64,000 bases of DNA, taken from positions 62,001 through 126,000 of the forward strand of contig NZ_LGKG01000196.1 in the NCBI RefSeq assembly GCF_001294335.1, read 5' to 3'. The notes below the pieces were generated by a model. That model did not search any database. It saw only the letters and a list, made by a program, of their open reading frames with translations, and was not told the DNA's origin. The position numbers and the translations under genes are program-made. This document shows, piece by piece, positions 16,647-25,923 of the stretch (position 1 is the first letter of the stretch; every line of letters starts with the position of its first letter). The stretch is from Streptomyces chattanoogensis (lineage in GTDB: Bacteria > Actinomycetota > Actinomycetes > Streptomycetales > Streptomycetaceae).

Positions 16647-19151
16647 TCAGCGGATGGTGACCTCCGCGGTCAGGCGGCGGTCGGTGATGCTGTGCGCGGC
16701 CTCGACGGTGTAGTCGCCCCGGACGCGGTGCCAGCCGCCGGTCCGCTCCTCCCAGACCTCGAAGGCGCGGCCCGGCAGCGGAATCTCGACCTCCGTGCTC
16801 TCGCCGGGACCGGCCTCGGCGGAGGCGAATCCGGCCAGCCAGCGGGCCGGGCGCTCGACGGCCCCGGAGGCCGTGCCGCCGCTGTCCCTGGGGGCGAGGT
16901 AGATCTGGACGACCTCGCGTCCGGTGCGCCGCCCCGTGTTGCGGAGCCGGACCCGCACCGAGTCCGGGGTGGTGTCCAGCGACTCGTACTCCCAGTCGGT
17001 GTAGCCGAGCCCGTGACCGAAGGCGTAGGCGGGGGCGGGGCTCGAGGGGGAGCGGTCGCCGTGGCGCTGCCAGGCCCGGTAGCCGATGAAGACGCCCTCG
17101 GCGTAGGCGAGCCGACCGTCCGTCGGGGTGACGCCGCTGACCGGTGCGTCCTCGAGGCGGGCCGGCCAGGTGGTGGGGAGGCGGCCGCCTGGTTCGTGGG
17201 TGCCGAGGAGGACATCGGCGAGGGCGGCGCCCGCTTCCTGGCCCGGGAACCAGGTCAGCAGTACGGCCGGCACCTGCTCCCGCCAGGGCAGTTCCACCGG
17301 GGACCCGGCGTTGACGACCACGACGGTGTTCGGGTTGGCGGCGGCGACCCGGGTGACCAGCTCGTCCTGGCGGCCGGGGAGCCCGAGGTCCCTGCGGTCG
17401 AAGCCCTCGGACTCGACCTCGTCCGTCGTGGCGACGACGACGATCGCGACATCGGCCGCGGCCGCCGCGCGCACCGCCTCCTCGAGCGCGGCGTCCGGGT
17501 CGGGCTGCGGTTCGCTGTGCCCGAGGGTGAAGTTCAGGGCGGCCGTGGCCGCACCGGAGCCGGCGGGGAGGTGGCGCAGGGTGACGCCGACCCGCTCGCC
17601 CGCCGTCAGCGGTACCGGAATCCGGCGCTCCACGGGGTTCAGGAAGCTCTCGAAGGGATCGCTGCCGACGGGCGCGCAGTGTTCGTCGAAGACGACCGCG
17701 TCACCGACCGTCAGGTGGAAGGCACCGGTACCGGAGACGGCGAAGGTGTGGTCGCCGGTGACCTGCGGGGTGAAGGTGCCGGTCAGCTCGACGGTGTGGA
17801 GGCTGTGCGGGGTGACGCCTTCGGGGAAGCTGCCGACGGCATGCACCTTCCCGTCGAACTGCGGCGTGTCGGCCAGGAGTCGGCCGTCCGCGGCGAGATA
17901 GCGGGCGCGCAGCGTGAAGCCCTCGCGGGCCCGCGGGACCCGGGTGCGGGGGTCGGCGCCGAGGGCGAAGGTGACCTCGGCGTCCCGGGGCAGCGCGGCG
18001 CGCAGGCCCTCCAGCGGGGAGACGATCCGGTCGGGGAAGACGGTGGCGGAGCCGCCGCCGAGGACCCGGGCGTCGCGGGCGGCCGCGCCGATGACGGCGA
18101 CCTTGCGGAGCGCGGCGGCGTCGAGCGGCAGGAACCCGGCCCGCGCCCCGCCGGCCGGCTCGTTGCGCAGCAGTACGCACGCCCGGCGGGCGATCTCACC
18201 GGCCAGCGCCGGGCCGTCGATCCCCCGCGGGACCTCGTCCGGGCCGACCGCGGCCGGTACCCCCTCCAGGCATCCCGTACGGGCGGCCAGCCGCAGGACG
18301 CGGCGCACCGCGTCGTCCACCTCCGCCTCGGTCACCTCGCCCGCGCGGACGGCCGCGGCGAGCGGAGCGCCGTAGACCGTACGGGGTCCCGGCATCGCCA
18401 CGTCCAGGCCGCCGCGCAGCGCGCGCACCGTATGGCGGGCCGCCGTCCAGTCGGAGACGTTGACGCCGTCGAAACCCCATTCGCCGCGCAGGACTTCCCG
18501 TACGAGCGGGCGGTGCTCGGTCATCGTCGAGCCGTTGACCTGGTTGTAGGCCGTCATGATGCCCCAGGGCCGGGCGTGGCGGACGATGTGCTCGAAGGGC
18601 GCGAGGTAGAGCTCGCGCAGGGGGCGGTCGGCGATGCGGTTGTCGACCGTGAAGCGGTCGGTCTCGGCGTCGTTGCCGACGAAGTGTTTGACGGTGGTGC
18701 CGACACCGCCCTCCTGGACGCCCGTCACGTAGCCGGCGCCGATCACACCGGTGAGCAGCGGGTCCTCGGAGTAGCACTCGAAGTGGCGGCCGCCCAGGGG
18801 CGAGCGGTGCAGATTGACGGTCGGCGCCAGGAGGACATGGACGCCTTTGCGGCGGGCCTCCTGGGCGAGGAGCTGACCGGCCCGGCGGGCCAGTCCGGGA
18901 TCCCAGGTGGCCGCCAGCGCGGTGGGGCTGGGCAGCGCGACGGAGGGGTCCTCGGCGCTCCAGTGGCGCCCCCGTACGCCGATCGGGCCGTCCGACATCA
19001 CCAGCGCCTTCAGGCCGATCGCCGGTACGGCCGGCAGCGTCCACATGTCCTGGCCGGACAGCAGCCGTGCCTTGGTGTCGAGGTCGAGGGCGGCCAGCGC
19101 CCGTTCCACGGCCTGCTCCACCGCGGCGGTGCGGTCGTTCGGGTCGGTCAT
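16647..19151 (-). CDS. Glycoside hydrolase family 3 beta-glycosidase with PA14 insert
   Basis: This is an 834-residue cytosolic beta-glucosidase-type enzyme (no signal peptide). The N-terminal TIM barrel contains SDGPIGVRG, KHFVGND and the nucleophile Asp234 in NVSDW. The alpha/beta sandwich begins near residue 310. A PA14 carbohydrate-binding insert spans roughly residues 412-525, and a fibronectin-III-like domain closes the C-terminus (WEYESLDTTPDSVRVRLRNTG). The arrangement matches bacterial BglB-like enzymes. It is transcribed divergently from a TetR regulator 186 bp away, which is a plausible repressor. Confidence 0.92.
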   Translation of the reverse strand: MTDPNDRTAAVEQAVERALAALDLDTKARLLSGQDMWTLPAVPAIGLKALVMSDGPIGVRGRHWSAEDPSVALPSPTALAATWDPGLARRAGQLLAQEARRKGVHVLLAPTVNLHRSPLGGRHFECYSEDPLLTGVIGAGYVTGVQEGGVGTTVKHFVGNDAETDRFTVDNRIADRPLRELYLAPFEHIVRHARPWGIMTAYNQVNGSTMTEHRPLVREVLRGEWGFDGVNVSDWTAARHTVRALRGGLDVAMPGPRTVYGAPLAAAVRAGEVTEAEVDDAVRRVLRLAARTGCLEGVPAAVGPDEVPRGIDGPALAGEIARRACVLLRNEPAGGARAGFLPLDAAALRKVAVIGAAARDARVLGGGSATVFPDRIVSPLEGLRAALPRDAEVTFALGADPRTRVPRAREGFTLRARYLAADGRLLADTPQFDGKVHAVGSFPEGVTPHSLHTVELTGTFTPQVTGDHTFAVSGTGAFHLTVGDAVVFDEHCAPVGSDPFESFLNPVERRIPVPLTAGERVGVTLRHLPAGSGAATAALNFTLGHSEPQPDPDAALEEAVRAAAAADVAIVVVATTDEVESEGFDRRDLGLPGRQDELVTRVAAANPNTVVVVNAGSPVELPWREQVPAVLLTWFPGQEAGAALADVLLGTHEPGGRLPTTWPARLEDAPVSGVTPTDGRLAYAEGVFIGYRAWQRHGDRSPSSPAPAYAFGHGLGYTDWEYESLDTTPDSVRVRLRNTGRRTGREVVQIYLAPRDSGGTASGAVERPARWLAGFASAEAGPGESTEVEIPLPGRAFEVWEERTGGWHRVRGDYTVEAAHSITDRRLTAEVTIR

Positions 19152-19337
19152 GCGGCGCTCCCTGAGTGGACGGACGGCTCCCGCGGCAATTCCGTGACGG
19201 ACCCGGCCGCGGACTCCGGCGGACTCCCGGGCCGAATCCTTCCCTCCTTGCCGGGCGGACGGTAGGCGACGTGATCATTCCGTAATCCGGTCTCACCGTC
19301 CCGCAAGGGGCCCGTCCGCCGGAGTTACGCTCTGTCG

Positions 19338-19949
19338 GTGACGGCACAGGATCAGGGCGCGCGGCGGAGCGGCGGACGGCAGGCGCAGCGCGCGGAGCGG
19401 CGCGAGGCGATTCTGGAGGCCGCCATGGAGCTCATCGCCGAACGCGGCTACCGCCGCACCTCGCTCGCCGCGGTGGCCGAACGCGCCGGTCTCACCCAGC
19501 AGGGGCTGCTGCACCACTTCCCCACCAAGGAACTCCTGCTGGTCGCCGTCCTGGAAGCACGCGACCGCTGGGACCTGGCCTCCTCCGCCGCGTCGGCGGC
19601 CGGCAGCTGGCGCACCGGCACCCTCGCCCAGCTCGTCGACTACAACGCCACCCGCCCCGGCATCGTCCAGACCTACACGGTCCTGTCCGCCGACAGCGTC
19701 ACCGAGGACCATCCGGCCCGCGCGTTCTTCGAGTCCCGCTTCCGCGCCGTACGGGAGGCGATGGCCGCCGTCCTGCGCGCCGAGTTCGGCGAGACGCTGC
19801 CCGGCGGCCTGACACCGGAGCGGGCGGCGCCGCTGCTGGTCGCCGTGATGGACGGGCTCCAGCTGCAGTGGCTGCTGGATCCTCAGGACGTGGACATGCC
19901 CGCGGCGTTCCGGGATTTCGTCGCGCTGCTCGGGCGGGGCGGGGACTGA
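19338..19949 (+). CDS. TetR-family transcriptional regulator
   Basis: This 203-residue repressor-type regulator has its N-terminal helix-turn-helix at about residues 20-65 (TSLAAVAERAGLTQQGLLHHFPTKE), followed by an all-helical ligand-binding domain. It is divergent from the GH3 gene and 25 bp upstream of the nitrilase-VanX gene, so it may control either. The GTG start at 19338 has TACGCT exactly six bases upstream and no RBS, suggesting a leaderless message. The inducer is unknown; a sugar or muropeptide is a guess. Confidence 0.9.
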   Translation: MTAQDQGARRSGGRQAQRAERREAILEAAMELIAERGYRRTSLAAVAERAGLTQQGLLHHFPTKELLLVAVLEARDRWDLASSAASAAGSWRTGTLAQLVDYNATRPGIVQTYTVLSADSVTEDHPARAFFESRFRAVREAMAAVLRAEFGETLPGGLTPERAAPLLVAVMDGLQLQWLLDPQDVDMPAAFRDFVALLGRGGD

Positions 19950-19974
19950 CCGCCGCGACGGGCATCATGGGCAA

Positions 19975-21339
19975 ATGATCATTGCTGCCGCACAGTTCAC
20001 GCCCGTGCCGGGCGATATCGATGCCAATGCCGCGCGGATGGCCGCGCTCATCAATGAAGCCGCCGGACGCGGCGCCGGGCTGGTGGTCTTCGCCGAACTG
20101 GCGCTGACGCAGTACGACCTGGCGGCGATAGCCGCGGATCCCGGGACGATGACGGTCACGCACGACGACGCCCGGCTGGCGCCCGTGCGGGAGGCCTGCC
20201 GGGCGTCCGGGGTCGCGGCGGTGGTGAACGCGGCGGGGCGGGGGGCCGGCGGGTCCGCACCCACCATCGCCTCGTTCGTCTACGGGCCCGACGGCGGGCT
20301 GCTGACCCGTTACGACAAGCGCCATCTGTACGAGGGCGAGAACGATGTCTTCGCGGCGGGGACGGCGGACGGCCGGTTCACGCTGGGCGGGGTGCGGTTC
20401 GCGCTCGCCACCTGCTTCGACAACAGCTTCCCCGAGGTCGCGGCGCGGGCGGCGGCGGACGGCTGCCGGGTGTATCTGGCCAGTTCGTTCCATGGCGCGG
20501 CGGACCGGGTGGCCCGCTATGCGCAGCTGGCCCGGGACAACGGACTGCATGTCCTGCTCGCCAATGGGATGGGCGTGGGGAGCGCCGGTGAGGCCTGCGG
20601 GCACAGCGGGGCCTGGCTGCCCGGCGGCGAGCAGGTGGCGGCGGCCGGGCCCGATGGCCCGCCGGAGCTGGTGCTGACCGATGTCCGGGACCGGATCACG
20701 CTGATGGCGGACCCGGAGATCGCCGCGATCCCGGTGCGGGAGTGCGGAGAGGACCTGGTGGACGTGCGGGGCGCCGCGCCCGCGCTCCTGGTGGCCGAGG
20801 GACGGCACGACGAGAGGGGCGACTACGCGCATCTGCGCACGGGCGTGCTGCGGCGGCTGCTGGCCGCGCAGGAGGCGCTGCCGGACGGGCTGCGGCTGGA
20901 GCTGCTCGAGGGCTACCGGCCGCCGGGCCTGCAGCGCCGCTATTTCGAGGAGTACGCGGACGAACTGCGGGCCGCGTACCCCGGCTGGGACGCCGCCCGG
21001 ATCCATCGGGCGGCCAGCCGGTATGTGTCCCCGCCGGACATCGCACCGCACAGCGCGGGCGGGGCGGTGGATCTGACCCTCGTCACGACGGACGGGGGAC
21101 ATGTCGACATGGGGACGGAGGTCAACGCCTCGCCGGAGGATAGCGACGGCGCCTGCTACACCGGCGCCCCGGGCCTGACGCCCGCGGCCCGCGCCAACCG
21201 GCGGGTGCTGAGCGCCGCGCTGTCCGCCGCGGGACTCGTCAACTACCCGACGGAGTGGTGGCACTGGTCGTACGGCGACCGCTACTGGGCCCTGATGACG
21301 GGTGCGGAGCATGCCCTGTACGGGCCGAAGGACCTGTAG
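19975..21339 (+). CDS. Two-domain fusion: carbon-nitrogen hydrolase (nitrilase) + VanX-like D-Ala-D-Ala dipeptidase (M15D)
   Basis: This 454-residue protein joins two complete hydrolases. Residues 1 to about 255 are a nitrilase-superfamily amidase with the Glu-Lys-Cys triad: Glu41 (VFAELALTQ), Lys115 (RYDKRHLYEGEN) and Cys147 (LATCFDNSFPE). Residues about 275-454 match VanX-type zinc dipeptidases: GYRP, His359 and Asp366 (APHSAGGAVD), and base Glu427 with ligand His430 (EWWHW), with the spacing seen in VanX. No signal peptide is present, so both act in the cytosol. TetR lies just upstream. A role in recycling D-amino-acid peptides or amides is inferred. The start follows CATCAT by six bases. 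Confidence 0.9.
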   Translation: MIIAAAQFTPVPGDIDANAARMAALINEAAGRGAGLVVFAELALTQYDLAAIAADPGTMTVTHDDARLAPVREACRASGVAAVVNAAGRGAGGSAPTIASFVYGPDGGLLTRYDKRHLYEGENDVFAAGTADGRFTLGGVRFALATCFDNSFPEVAARAAADGCRVYLASSFHGAADRVARYAQLARDNGLHVLLANGMGVGSAGEACGHSGAWLPGGEQVAAAGPDGPPELVLTDVRDRITLMADPEIAAIPVRECGEDLVDVRGAAPALLVAEGRHDERGDYAHLRTGVLRRLLAAQEALPDGLRLELLEGYRPPGLQRRYFEEYADELRAAYPGWDAARIHRAASRYVSPPDIAPHSAGGAVDLTLVTTDGGHVDMGTEVNASPEDSDGACYTGAPGLTPAARANRRVLSAALSAAGLVNYPTEWWHWSYGDRYWALMTGAEHALYGPKDL

Positions 21340-21340
21340 C

Positions 21341-21374
21341 GGCGGCGCCCGGCGGACGGGTCCCGGGCGCCGCC
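21341..21374. terminator. Bidirectional terminator: 12-bp perfect stem
   Basis: GGCGGCGCCCGG (21341-21352) and CCGGGCGCCGCC (21363-21374) flank a 10-base loop. The hairpin fills the 38-bp gap between the convergent fusion hydrolase and rbsK genes. Confidence 0.85.
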
Positions 21375-21377
21375 GGC

Positions 21378-22289
21378 TCAGGCCCCGGAGAGCGCGTCCA
21401 GTTCCGCCGCGGTCGGGTAGGACGGCTGCGCGCCCGGCTTGGTGACCGCGGCGGCGCCGACCCGTACGGCGAAGCGGGCCGCGTCGGGGAGCGCGTCGCC
21501 GCGGGCCAGACGGGTGGCCAGGGCGCCGGTGAACGCATCGCCGGCGCCCGTGGTGTCCACGGCCTTGACCCGTACGCCCGCGACCTCCGTCACCCCGGAG
21601 GCGTCCAGCACCAGCGCCCCCTCGCCACCGAGGGTCACCACCACCGAGCGGGCGCCCTTGTCGCGCAGCGCATGGGCCCACTCCCCCGGCTTGCCGTCGG
21701 CGAGCCCGGACAGCTGCCGCGCCTCGTGCTCGTTGACCACCAACGGGTCGGCGACGGCGAGGAGTTCGGGTGCCAGGGGCGCCTCGGGGGCCGGGGAGGG
21801 GTTGAGAACGACGCGGGTGCCGGCGTCCTCGGCGGCCGCGGCGGCGGCGCGTACCGACTCCATCGGGATCTCCAGCTGGAGGGAGACCACCGAGGAGGCG
21901 GCGATGACGTCCGCCGCGGCGGCCACATCGGCCGGGGTGAGGGCGGCGTTGGCGCCGGGCGAGACGACGATGCTGTTGTCGCCGTCCGGGCTGACGATGA
22001 TCATCGCGGTGCCGGTGCGCGCCGCCTCGTCCACGATGACCGGCGCGACATCGGTGCCCGCGTCGCGCTGCGCGCTCAGCAGCAGTTCGCCGAACGCATC
22101 GCCGCCGACCCGCGCCAGCAGGGCGGTCCGCCCGCCGAGCCGGGCCGCGGCGGCCGCCTGGTTGGCCCCCTTGCCGCCGGCCGACTCCATCAGGTCCGTG
22201 CCCAGTACGGTTTCGCCCGCGCCGGGCCGCCGCTCGACCCGTACCGTCAGATCCGCGTTGGCCGAGCCGACCACCAGGACGTCGTACAT
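21378..22289 (-). CDS. rbsK: Ribokinase
   Basis: RbsK phosphorylates ribose to ribose 5-phosphate. The 303-residue PfkB-family protein shows the N-terminal GSANADLTV, GGKGANQA substrate loop, and the C-terminal anion-hole/base motif DTTGAGDAF with catalytic Asp. I chose ATG 22289 because AAGGAA lies six to seven bases upstream. Two earlier in-frame ATGs (22304, 22349) give a non-conserved extension. It is the last gene of the rbsR-A-C-B-K operon, 56 bp after rbsB. Confidence 0.92.
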   Translation of the reverse strand: MYDVLVVGSANADLTVRVERRPGAGETVLGTDLMESAGGKGANQAAAAARLGGRTALLARVGGDAFGELLLSAQRDAGTDVAPVIVDEAARTGTAMIIVSPDGDNSIVVSPGANAALTPADVAAAADVIAASSVVSLQLEIPMESVRAAAAAAEDAGTRVVLNPSPAPEAPLAPELLAVADPLVVNEHEARQLSGLADGKPGEWAHALRDKGARSVVVTLGGEGALVLDASGVTEVAGVRVKAVDTTGAGDAFTGALATRLARGDALPDAARFAVRVGAAAVTKPGAQPSYPTAAELDALSGA

Positions 22290-22345
22290 ATGCCGTTCCT
22301 TCATTTCCTGCCCTTCGATGTGGGGGTCGGCTCCCTGTGGCCGGC

Positions 22346-23269
22346 TCACCCGTGTGTCCCGAATTCCGCGGCGTTCTTCTGCGTCACCAGCACCACCGGC
22401 ACCTTGACCGTCCGCGGCAGCTTCTCACCGCGGGCGGCTTTCAGCGCCCAGTCCACGGCCTGCCTGCCCAGGAGTCGCGGCTGCTGGGCGACGGTGGCGG
22501 TCAGCGTGCCGTCGCGGACCGCCGTGACGCCGTCCGGGGTGCCGTCGAACGCGACCACCTCGACGTCCTTGCCGGAGCGGCCGCCGAGCGCCTTGGCGGC
22601 GCCCAGCGCCATCTCGTCGTTGGCGGCGAACACCCCGGCGATGTCGTGGTGCGCCTGGAGCATGTTGGCCATCACGTCCATGCCCTTGGTGCGGTCGAAG
22701 TCGGCGGGCTGCCGGGCGACGACCTGGATGCCGGGGTACTTGCCGATGCCCTCCTCGAAGCCCTTGCCGCGCTCGCGGGCGGCGGAGGTGCCGGGCTGCC
22801 CCTCCAGGAAGGCCACCTTCCCCTTGCCGCCGAGGGATTCGGCCAGCGTACGGGCGGCGAGACGGCCGCCGGCGACGTTGTCGGAGGCGATGGTCGAGCC
22901 GACCCTGCCGCCGTTGACGCCGCGGTCGAGGGAGATCACCGGTACGTCCGCGCGGTTGGCGACGCCGACGGCCGGGACGGCGGCGTCGGAGTCGACCGGG
23001 TTGATGATGGCCGCCCTGACGTTCTGGCTGGTGAACGTCTCCAGCTGGTTGATCTGCTGGGTGGGGTCGTTCTGCGCGTCGGTGATGTTGAGGTGCAGGC
23101 CGCGGGCGTCCGCCTCGGCCTGTGCGCCCTCCTTGATGCCCACGAAGAACGGGTTGTTCATGGTGGACAGGGCCAGCCCCAGGTCCGTGTCGCCGCCGCG
23201 GTCGCAGCCGCTGAGGGCCGCCACCAGCAGCAGCGCGGCCGCTGCCGTCACACCCGTACGCCGCCTCAT
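22346..23269 (-). CDS. rbsB: Ribose ABC transporter substrate-binding lipoprotein
   Basis: This is a 307-residue sugar-binding lipoprotein (periplasmic-binding-protein type 1, RbsB-like). Its signal peptide ends at LSGC with lipidated Cys22. Characteristic segments are LALSTMNNPFF, AIINPVDSDAAVPAV, ISLDRGV and FAANDEMALGA. The start ATG at 23269 overlaps the rbsC stop by four bases (ATGA). It captures the sugar outside the membrane and hands it to RbsC. Ribose is inferred from the whole operon including rbsK. Confidence 0.92.
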   Translation of the reverse strand: MRRRTGVTAAAALLLVAALSGCDRGGDTDLGLALSTMNNPFFVGIKEGAQAEADARGLHLNITDAQNDPTQQINQLETFTSQNVRAAIINPVDSDAAVPAVGVANRADVPVISLDRGVNGGRVGSTIASDNVAGGRLAARTLAESLGGKGKVAFLEGQPGTSAARERGKGFEEGIGKYPGIQVVARQPADFDRTKGMDVMANMLQAHHDIAGVFAANDEMALGAAKALGGRSGKDVEVVAFDGTPDGVTAVRDGTLTATVAQQPRLLGRQAVDWALKAARGEKLPRTVKVPVVLVTQKNAAEFGTHG

Positions 23270-24273
23270 CGCGCGCTCCGGCGCCGCAGCGTGTCCAGGA
23301 GGACGGCCAGGGCGATGACCAGCCCGGTGGCCACCTGCTGCCAGAACGCCGAGACGCTCAGCAGGTTGAGGCCGTTGCGCAGGACGGCGAGGATCAGCGC
23401 GCCGATGAGGGTGCCGGAGGCCTTGCCGGAGCCGCCGGAGAGGCTGGCCCCGCCGATGACGACGGCGGCGATGGCGTCGAGTTCGTAGCCCATGGCGGCC
23501 TGCGGCTGGGCGGAGGTGAGCCGGGCGGCGAGCACGATGCCCGCGACGGCCGCGAACAGGCCCGAGAGGGCGTAGATGACGAGCTTGCGGCGCTTGACGT
23601 CGATGCCGGAGAGCCGGGCCGCCTCCTCGTTGCCGCCGATCGCGAACATCGCCCGCCCGGTGTACGTACGGGCCAGGATCAGCGCGGCGATCAGCCCCAT
23701 CGCGATCATGACGAGTACGGGGACGGGCAGCCAGCCGCCGAGGGTGTCGCCGAGCGCGCTGACCGAGGCGGGGAAGGCGATCGGCGAACCGCCGGAGAGG
23801 ACCAGGGCCAGGCCGCGGCCGACGGAGAGCATCGCCAGCGTGGCGATGAAGGCGGGCAGTCTGCCGTGGGCGACCAGCGCGCCGGAGGCCAGACCGGCCG
23901 CGGCACCGACGGCGAGGCCGAGCAGGACGGCCGTCCACACGGGCAGACCCCGGTCGGTGGCGGCCCAGGCGACGACGATGGCGGAGAGACCGGCGACCGA
24001 GCCGACGGACAGGTCGATGCCCGCCGAGACGATCACGAAGGTGACGCCGAAGGCGAGGATCGCGGTGACCGATGCCTGGACGCCGACGTTGAGGAGGTTC
24101 TGGCCGTTGAGGAAGTCCCGGGAGAGGACCGCCATGACGGCGGCCAGGGCTATCAGGCCGCCCAGCGGGCCGTTTCTCAGGACGGCCCGCGAGAACCACG
24201 GCCCCGGCCCGCCCCGGTCCGGTGCCCGCCCCGCCGCCTCCGCGGGGACCGCCTTCTTCAGCTCAGCGGACAT
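23266..24273 (-). CDS. rbsC: Ribose ABC transporter permease
   Basis: This 335-residue integral membrane permease of the RbsC/AraH family has about ten hydrophobic helices. Typical segments are FVIVSAGIDLSVGSVAGL and GRAMFAIGGNEEAARLSGI (coupling loop to the ATPase), and YELDAIAAVVIGGASLSGG. The start overlaps the rbsA stop by 11 bases, and the stop overlaps rbsB, indicating tight co-translation. It forms the membrane channel of the sugar importer. Confidence 0.93.
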   Translation of the reverse strand: MSAELKKAVPAEAAGRAPDRGGPGPWFSRAVLRNGPLGGLIALAAVMAVLSRDFLNGQNLLNVGVQASVTAILAFGVTFVIVSAGIDLSVGSVAGLSAIVVAWAATDRGLPVWTAVLLGLAVGAAAGLASGALVAHGRLPAFIATLAMLSVGRGLALVLSGGSPIAFPASVSALGDTLGGWLPVPVLVMIAMGLIAALILARTYTGRAMFAIGGNEEAARLSGIDVKRRKLVIYALSGLFAAVAGIVLAARLTSAQPQAAMGYELDAIAAVVIGGASLSGGSGKASGTLIGALILAVLRNGLNLLSVSAFWQQVATGLVIALAVLLDTLRRRSAR

Positions 24274-25864
24274 CGAAGCTCTCCCCCGCGCTCTCGTTCG
24301 TGTTCCTGCCGGGCGCCCGGACGGCCAGTTCCATCACCGCGTCCTGCGTGGCCTCGCCGGCCGGCAGCTCACCGGCCAGCCGGCCCTGCGCCATCACCAG
24401 CACCCGGTCGCTCATCCCGAGCACCTCGGGCAGATCGCTGGAGATCATCAGCACCGCACGGCCCGCCGCCGTCAGCTCGTTGATCAGGCGGTAGATCTCC
24501 ACCTTCGCGCCGACGTCGACACCGCGCGTCGGCTCGTCGAGGATCAGCAGCCGGGTGTCCGTCAGCAGCCATTTGCCGATGACGACCTTCTGCTGGTTGC
24601 CGCCGGAGAGCGTGCGGGCATGCTGCGCCAGACCGCTCATCCGTACCTTCAGCCGCTCGGCGACGGCGGCCGCCGCGCGCCGCTGCCCGCCCCGGTCGAC
24701 GAACCCGCGGCGGGTGTCGCGGTCGAGGCGGGCGAGGGTGAGGTTGTCCTGGAGGGAGGCGTCCAGGACCAAGCCCTGGCCCTTGCGGTCCTCCGGGACG
24801 AGCCCGAGCCCGGCGCGCATCGCGGCCCGTACGTCGCCGCGGGCCAGGGTCCTGCCGTCGATCTCGACCGTGCCGGCGTCGTAGCGGTCCACGCCGAAGA
24901 CGGCCCGTACCAGCTCGGTACGGCCCGCGCCGACCAGTCCGGCCAGGCCCACGACCTCGCCGGCCCGCACCTCGAAGTCGATGCCCTCGAAGACCGGGGC
25001 GGCCGCCGTGCCGCGACGGGCCCCGGTGGCGTAACGGGTCAGGCTGCGGACCTTCAGCAGCGGGGCGCCCGGCCCGTCGGGGCGGCGCCGCGGGTACTGC
25101 TCGGCGATGTCCCGGCCCACCATCAGACGGATCAGCTCGTTCTCGCCGGTGGCGGCGGGCACCTCGGCGACCGAGCGGCCGTCGCGCAGCACGGTGACCC
25201 GGTCGCCGAGCGCGCCGATCTCCTCGAGGTGGTGGGTGATGAAGATGATGCCCACGCCGGCGTCGCGCAGCTCGCGGACGACCCCGAAGAGCGTCTCGAC
25301 CTCCCCGGAGGTCAGGACGGCGGTCGGCTCGTCCATGATCAGGACGCGGGCGTTCAGGCTGAGCGCCTTGGCGATCTCCACCATCTGCCGGCGGGCGATG
25401 CCCAGTTCGGCGACGGGGGTGCCGGGCGGGACGTCGAGGCGTACCCGGTGCAGGAGTTCCGCGGCGCCGGCCCGCATCGTCTTCCGGTCGACCAGCCCGA
25501 GCGCGGTGCGCGGCTGCCGCCCCAGGAAGATGTTCTCGGCCACGGTGAGCCCCGGGACGAGGGTGAACTCCTGGTGGATCGTGGCGATTCCGAGCCGTTC
25601 GGCGTCCTGCGCCGAGCGGATGTGCACCTCCTGGCCGTGCGCCGTGATCCGGCCCTCGTCGGGCCGGTGGACGCCGGAGAGCATCTTGATCAGCGTGCTC
25701 TTGCCCGCGCCGTTCTCACCGAGCAGGACGTGCACCTCACCGCCGCGCAGCGTCAGATCCACACCGTCCAGGGCGCGCACGCCCGGGAAGGACTTGGTCA
25801 CCCCCTCCATCCGCAGCAGTTCGCGATCGCTGCCGCCCGGTACGTCGTCGTCGACGCCGCTCAT
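24263..25864 (-). CDS. rbsA: Ribose ABC transporter ATP-binding protein (two fused ATPase domains)
   Basis: This 533-residue protein carries two tandem ABC cassettes, as usual for sugar importers of the RbsA/MglA type. Domain 1 has Walker A GENGAGKST and Walker B VLIMDEPTAVL. Domain 2 has the degenerate GLVGAGRTE, signature LSGGNQQK and Walker B LLILDEPTRGVD. ATG 25864 is chosen because it lies after the LacI stop with GGAAGCGAGGG upstream; the frame runs on upstream without conservation. It energises RbsC. Confidence 0.94.
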   Translation of the reverse strand: MSGVDDDVPGGSDRELLRMEGVTKSFPGVRALDGVDLTLRGGEVHVLLGENGAGKSTLIKMLSGVHRPDEGRITAHGQEVHIRSAQDAERLGIATIHQEFTLVPGLTVAENIFLGRQPRTALGLVDRKTMRAGAAELLHRVRLDVPPGTPVAELGIARRQMVEIAKALSLNARVLIMDEPTAVLTSGEVETLFGVVRELRDAGVGIIFITHHLEEIGALGDRVTVLRDGRSVAEVPAATGENELIRLMVGRDIAEQYPRRRPDGPGAPLLKVRSLTRYATGARRGTAAAPVFEGIDFEVRAGEVVGLAGLVGAGRTELVRAVFGVDRYDAGTVEIDGRTLARGDVRAAMRAGLGLVPEDRKGQGLVLDASLQDNLTLARLDRDTRRGFVDRGGQRRAAAAVAERLKVRMSGLAQHARTLSGGNQQKVVIGKWLLTDTRLLILDEPTRGVDVGAKVEIYRLINELTAAGRAVLMISSDLPEVLGMSDRVLVMAQGRLAGELPAGEATQDAVMELAVRAPGRNTNESAGESFDVR

Positions 25865-25923
25865 ACGCTGCCCTCGCTTCCTTCCGGTGTGCGTCCGGTG
25901 TCCGTGTGCGGGTACGGGCTGGG

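Noticed and set aside
22346..24199. Apparent fusion of rbsB with a long upstream extension
   Set aside because: The extension is the wrong frame of rbsC. RbsB begins at its signal peptide at 23269.
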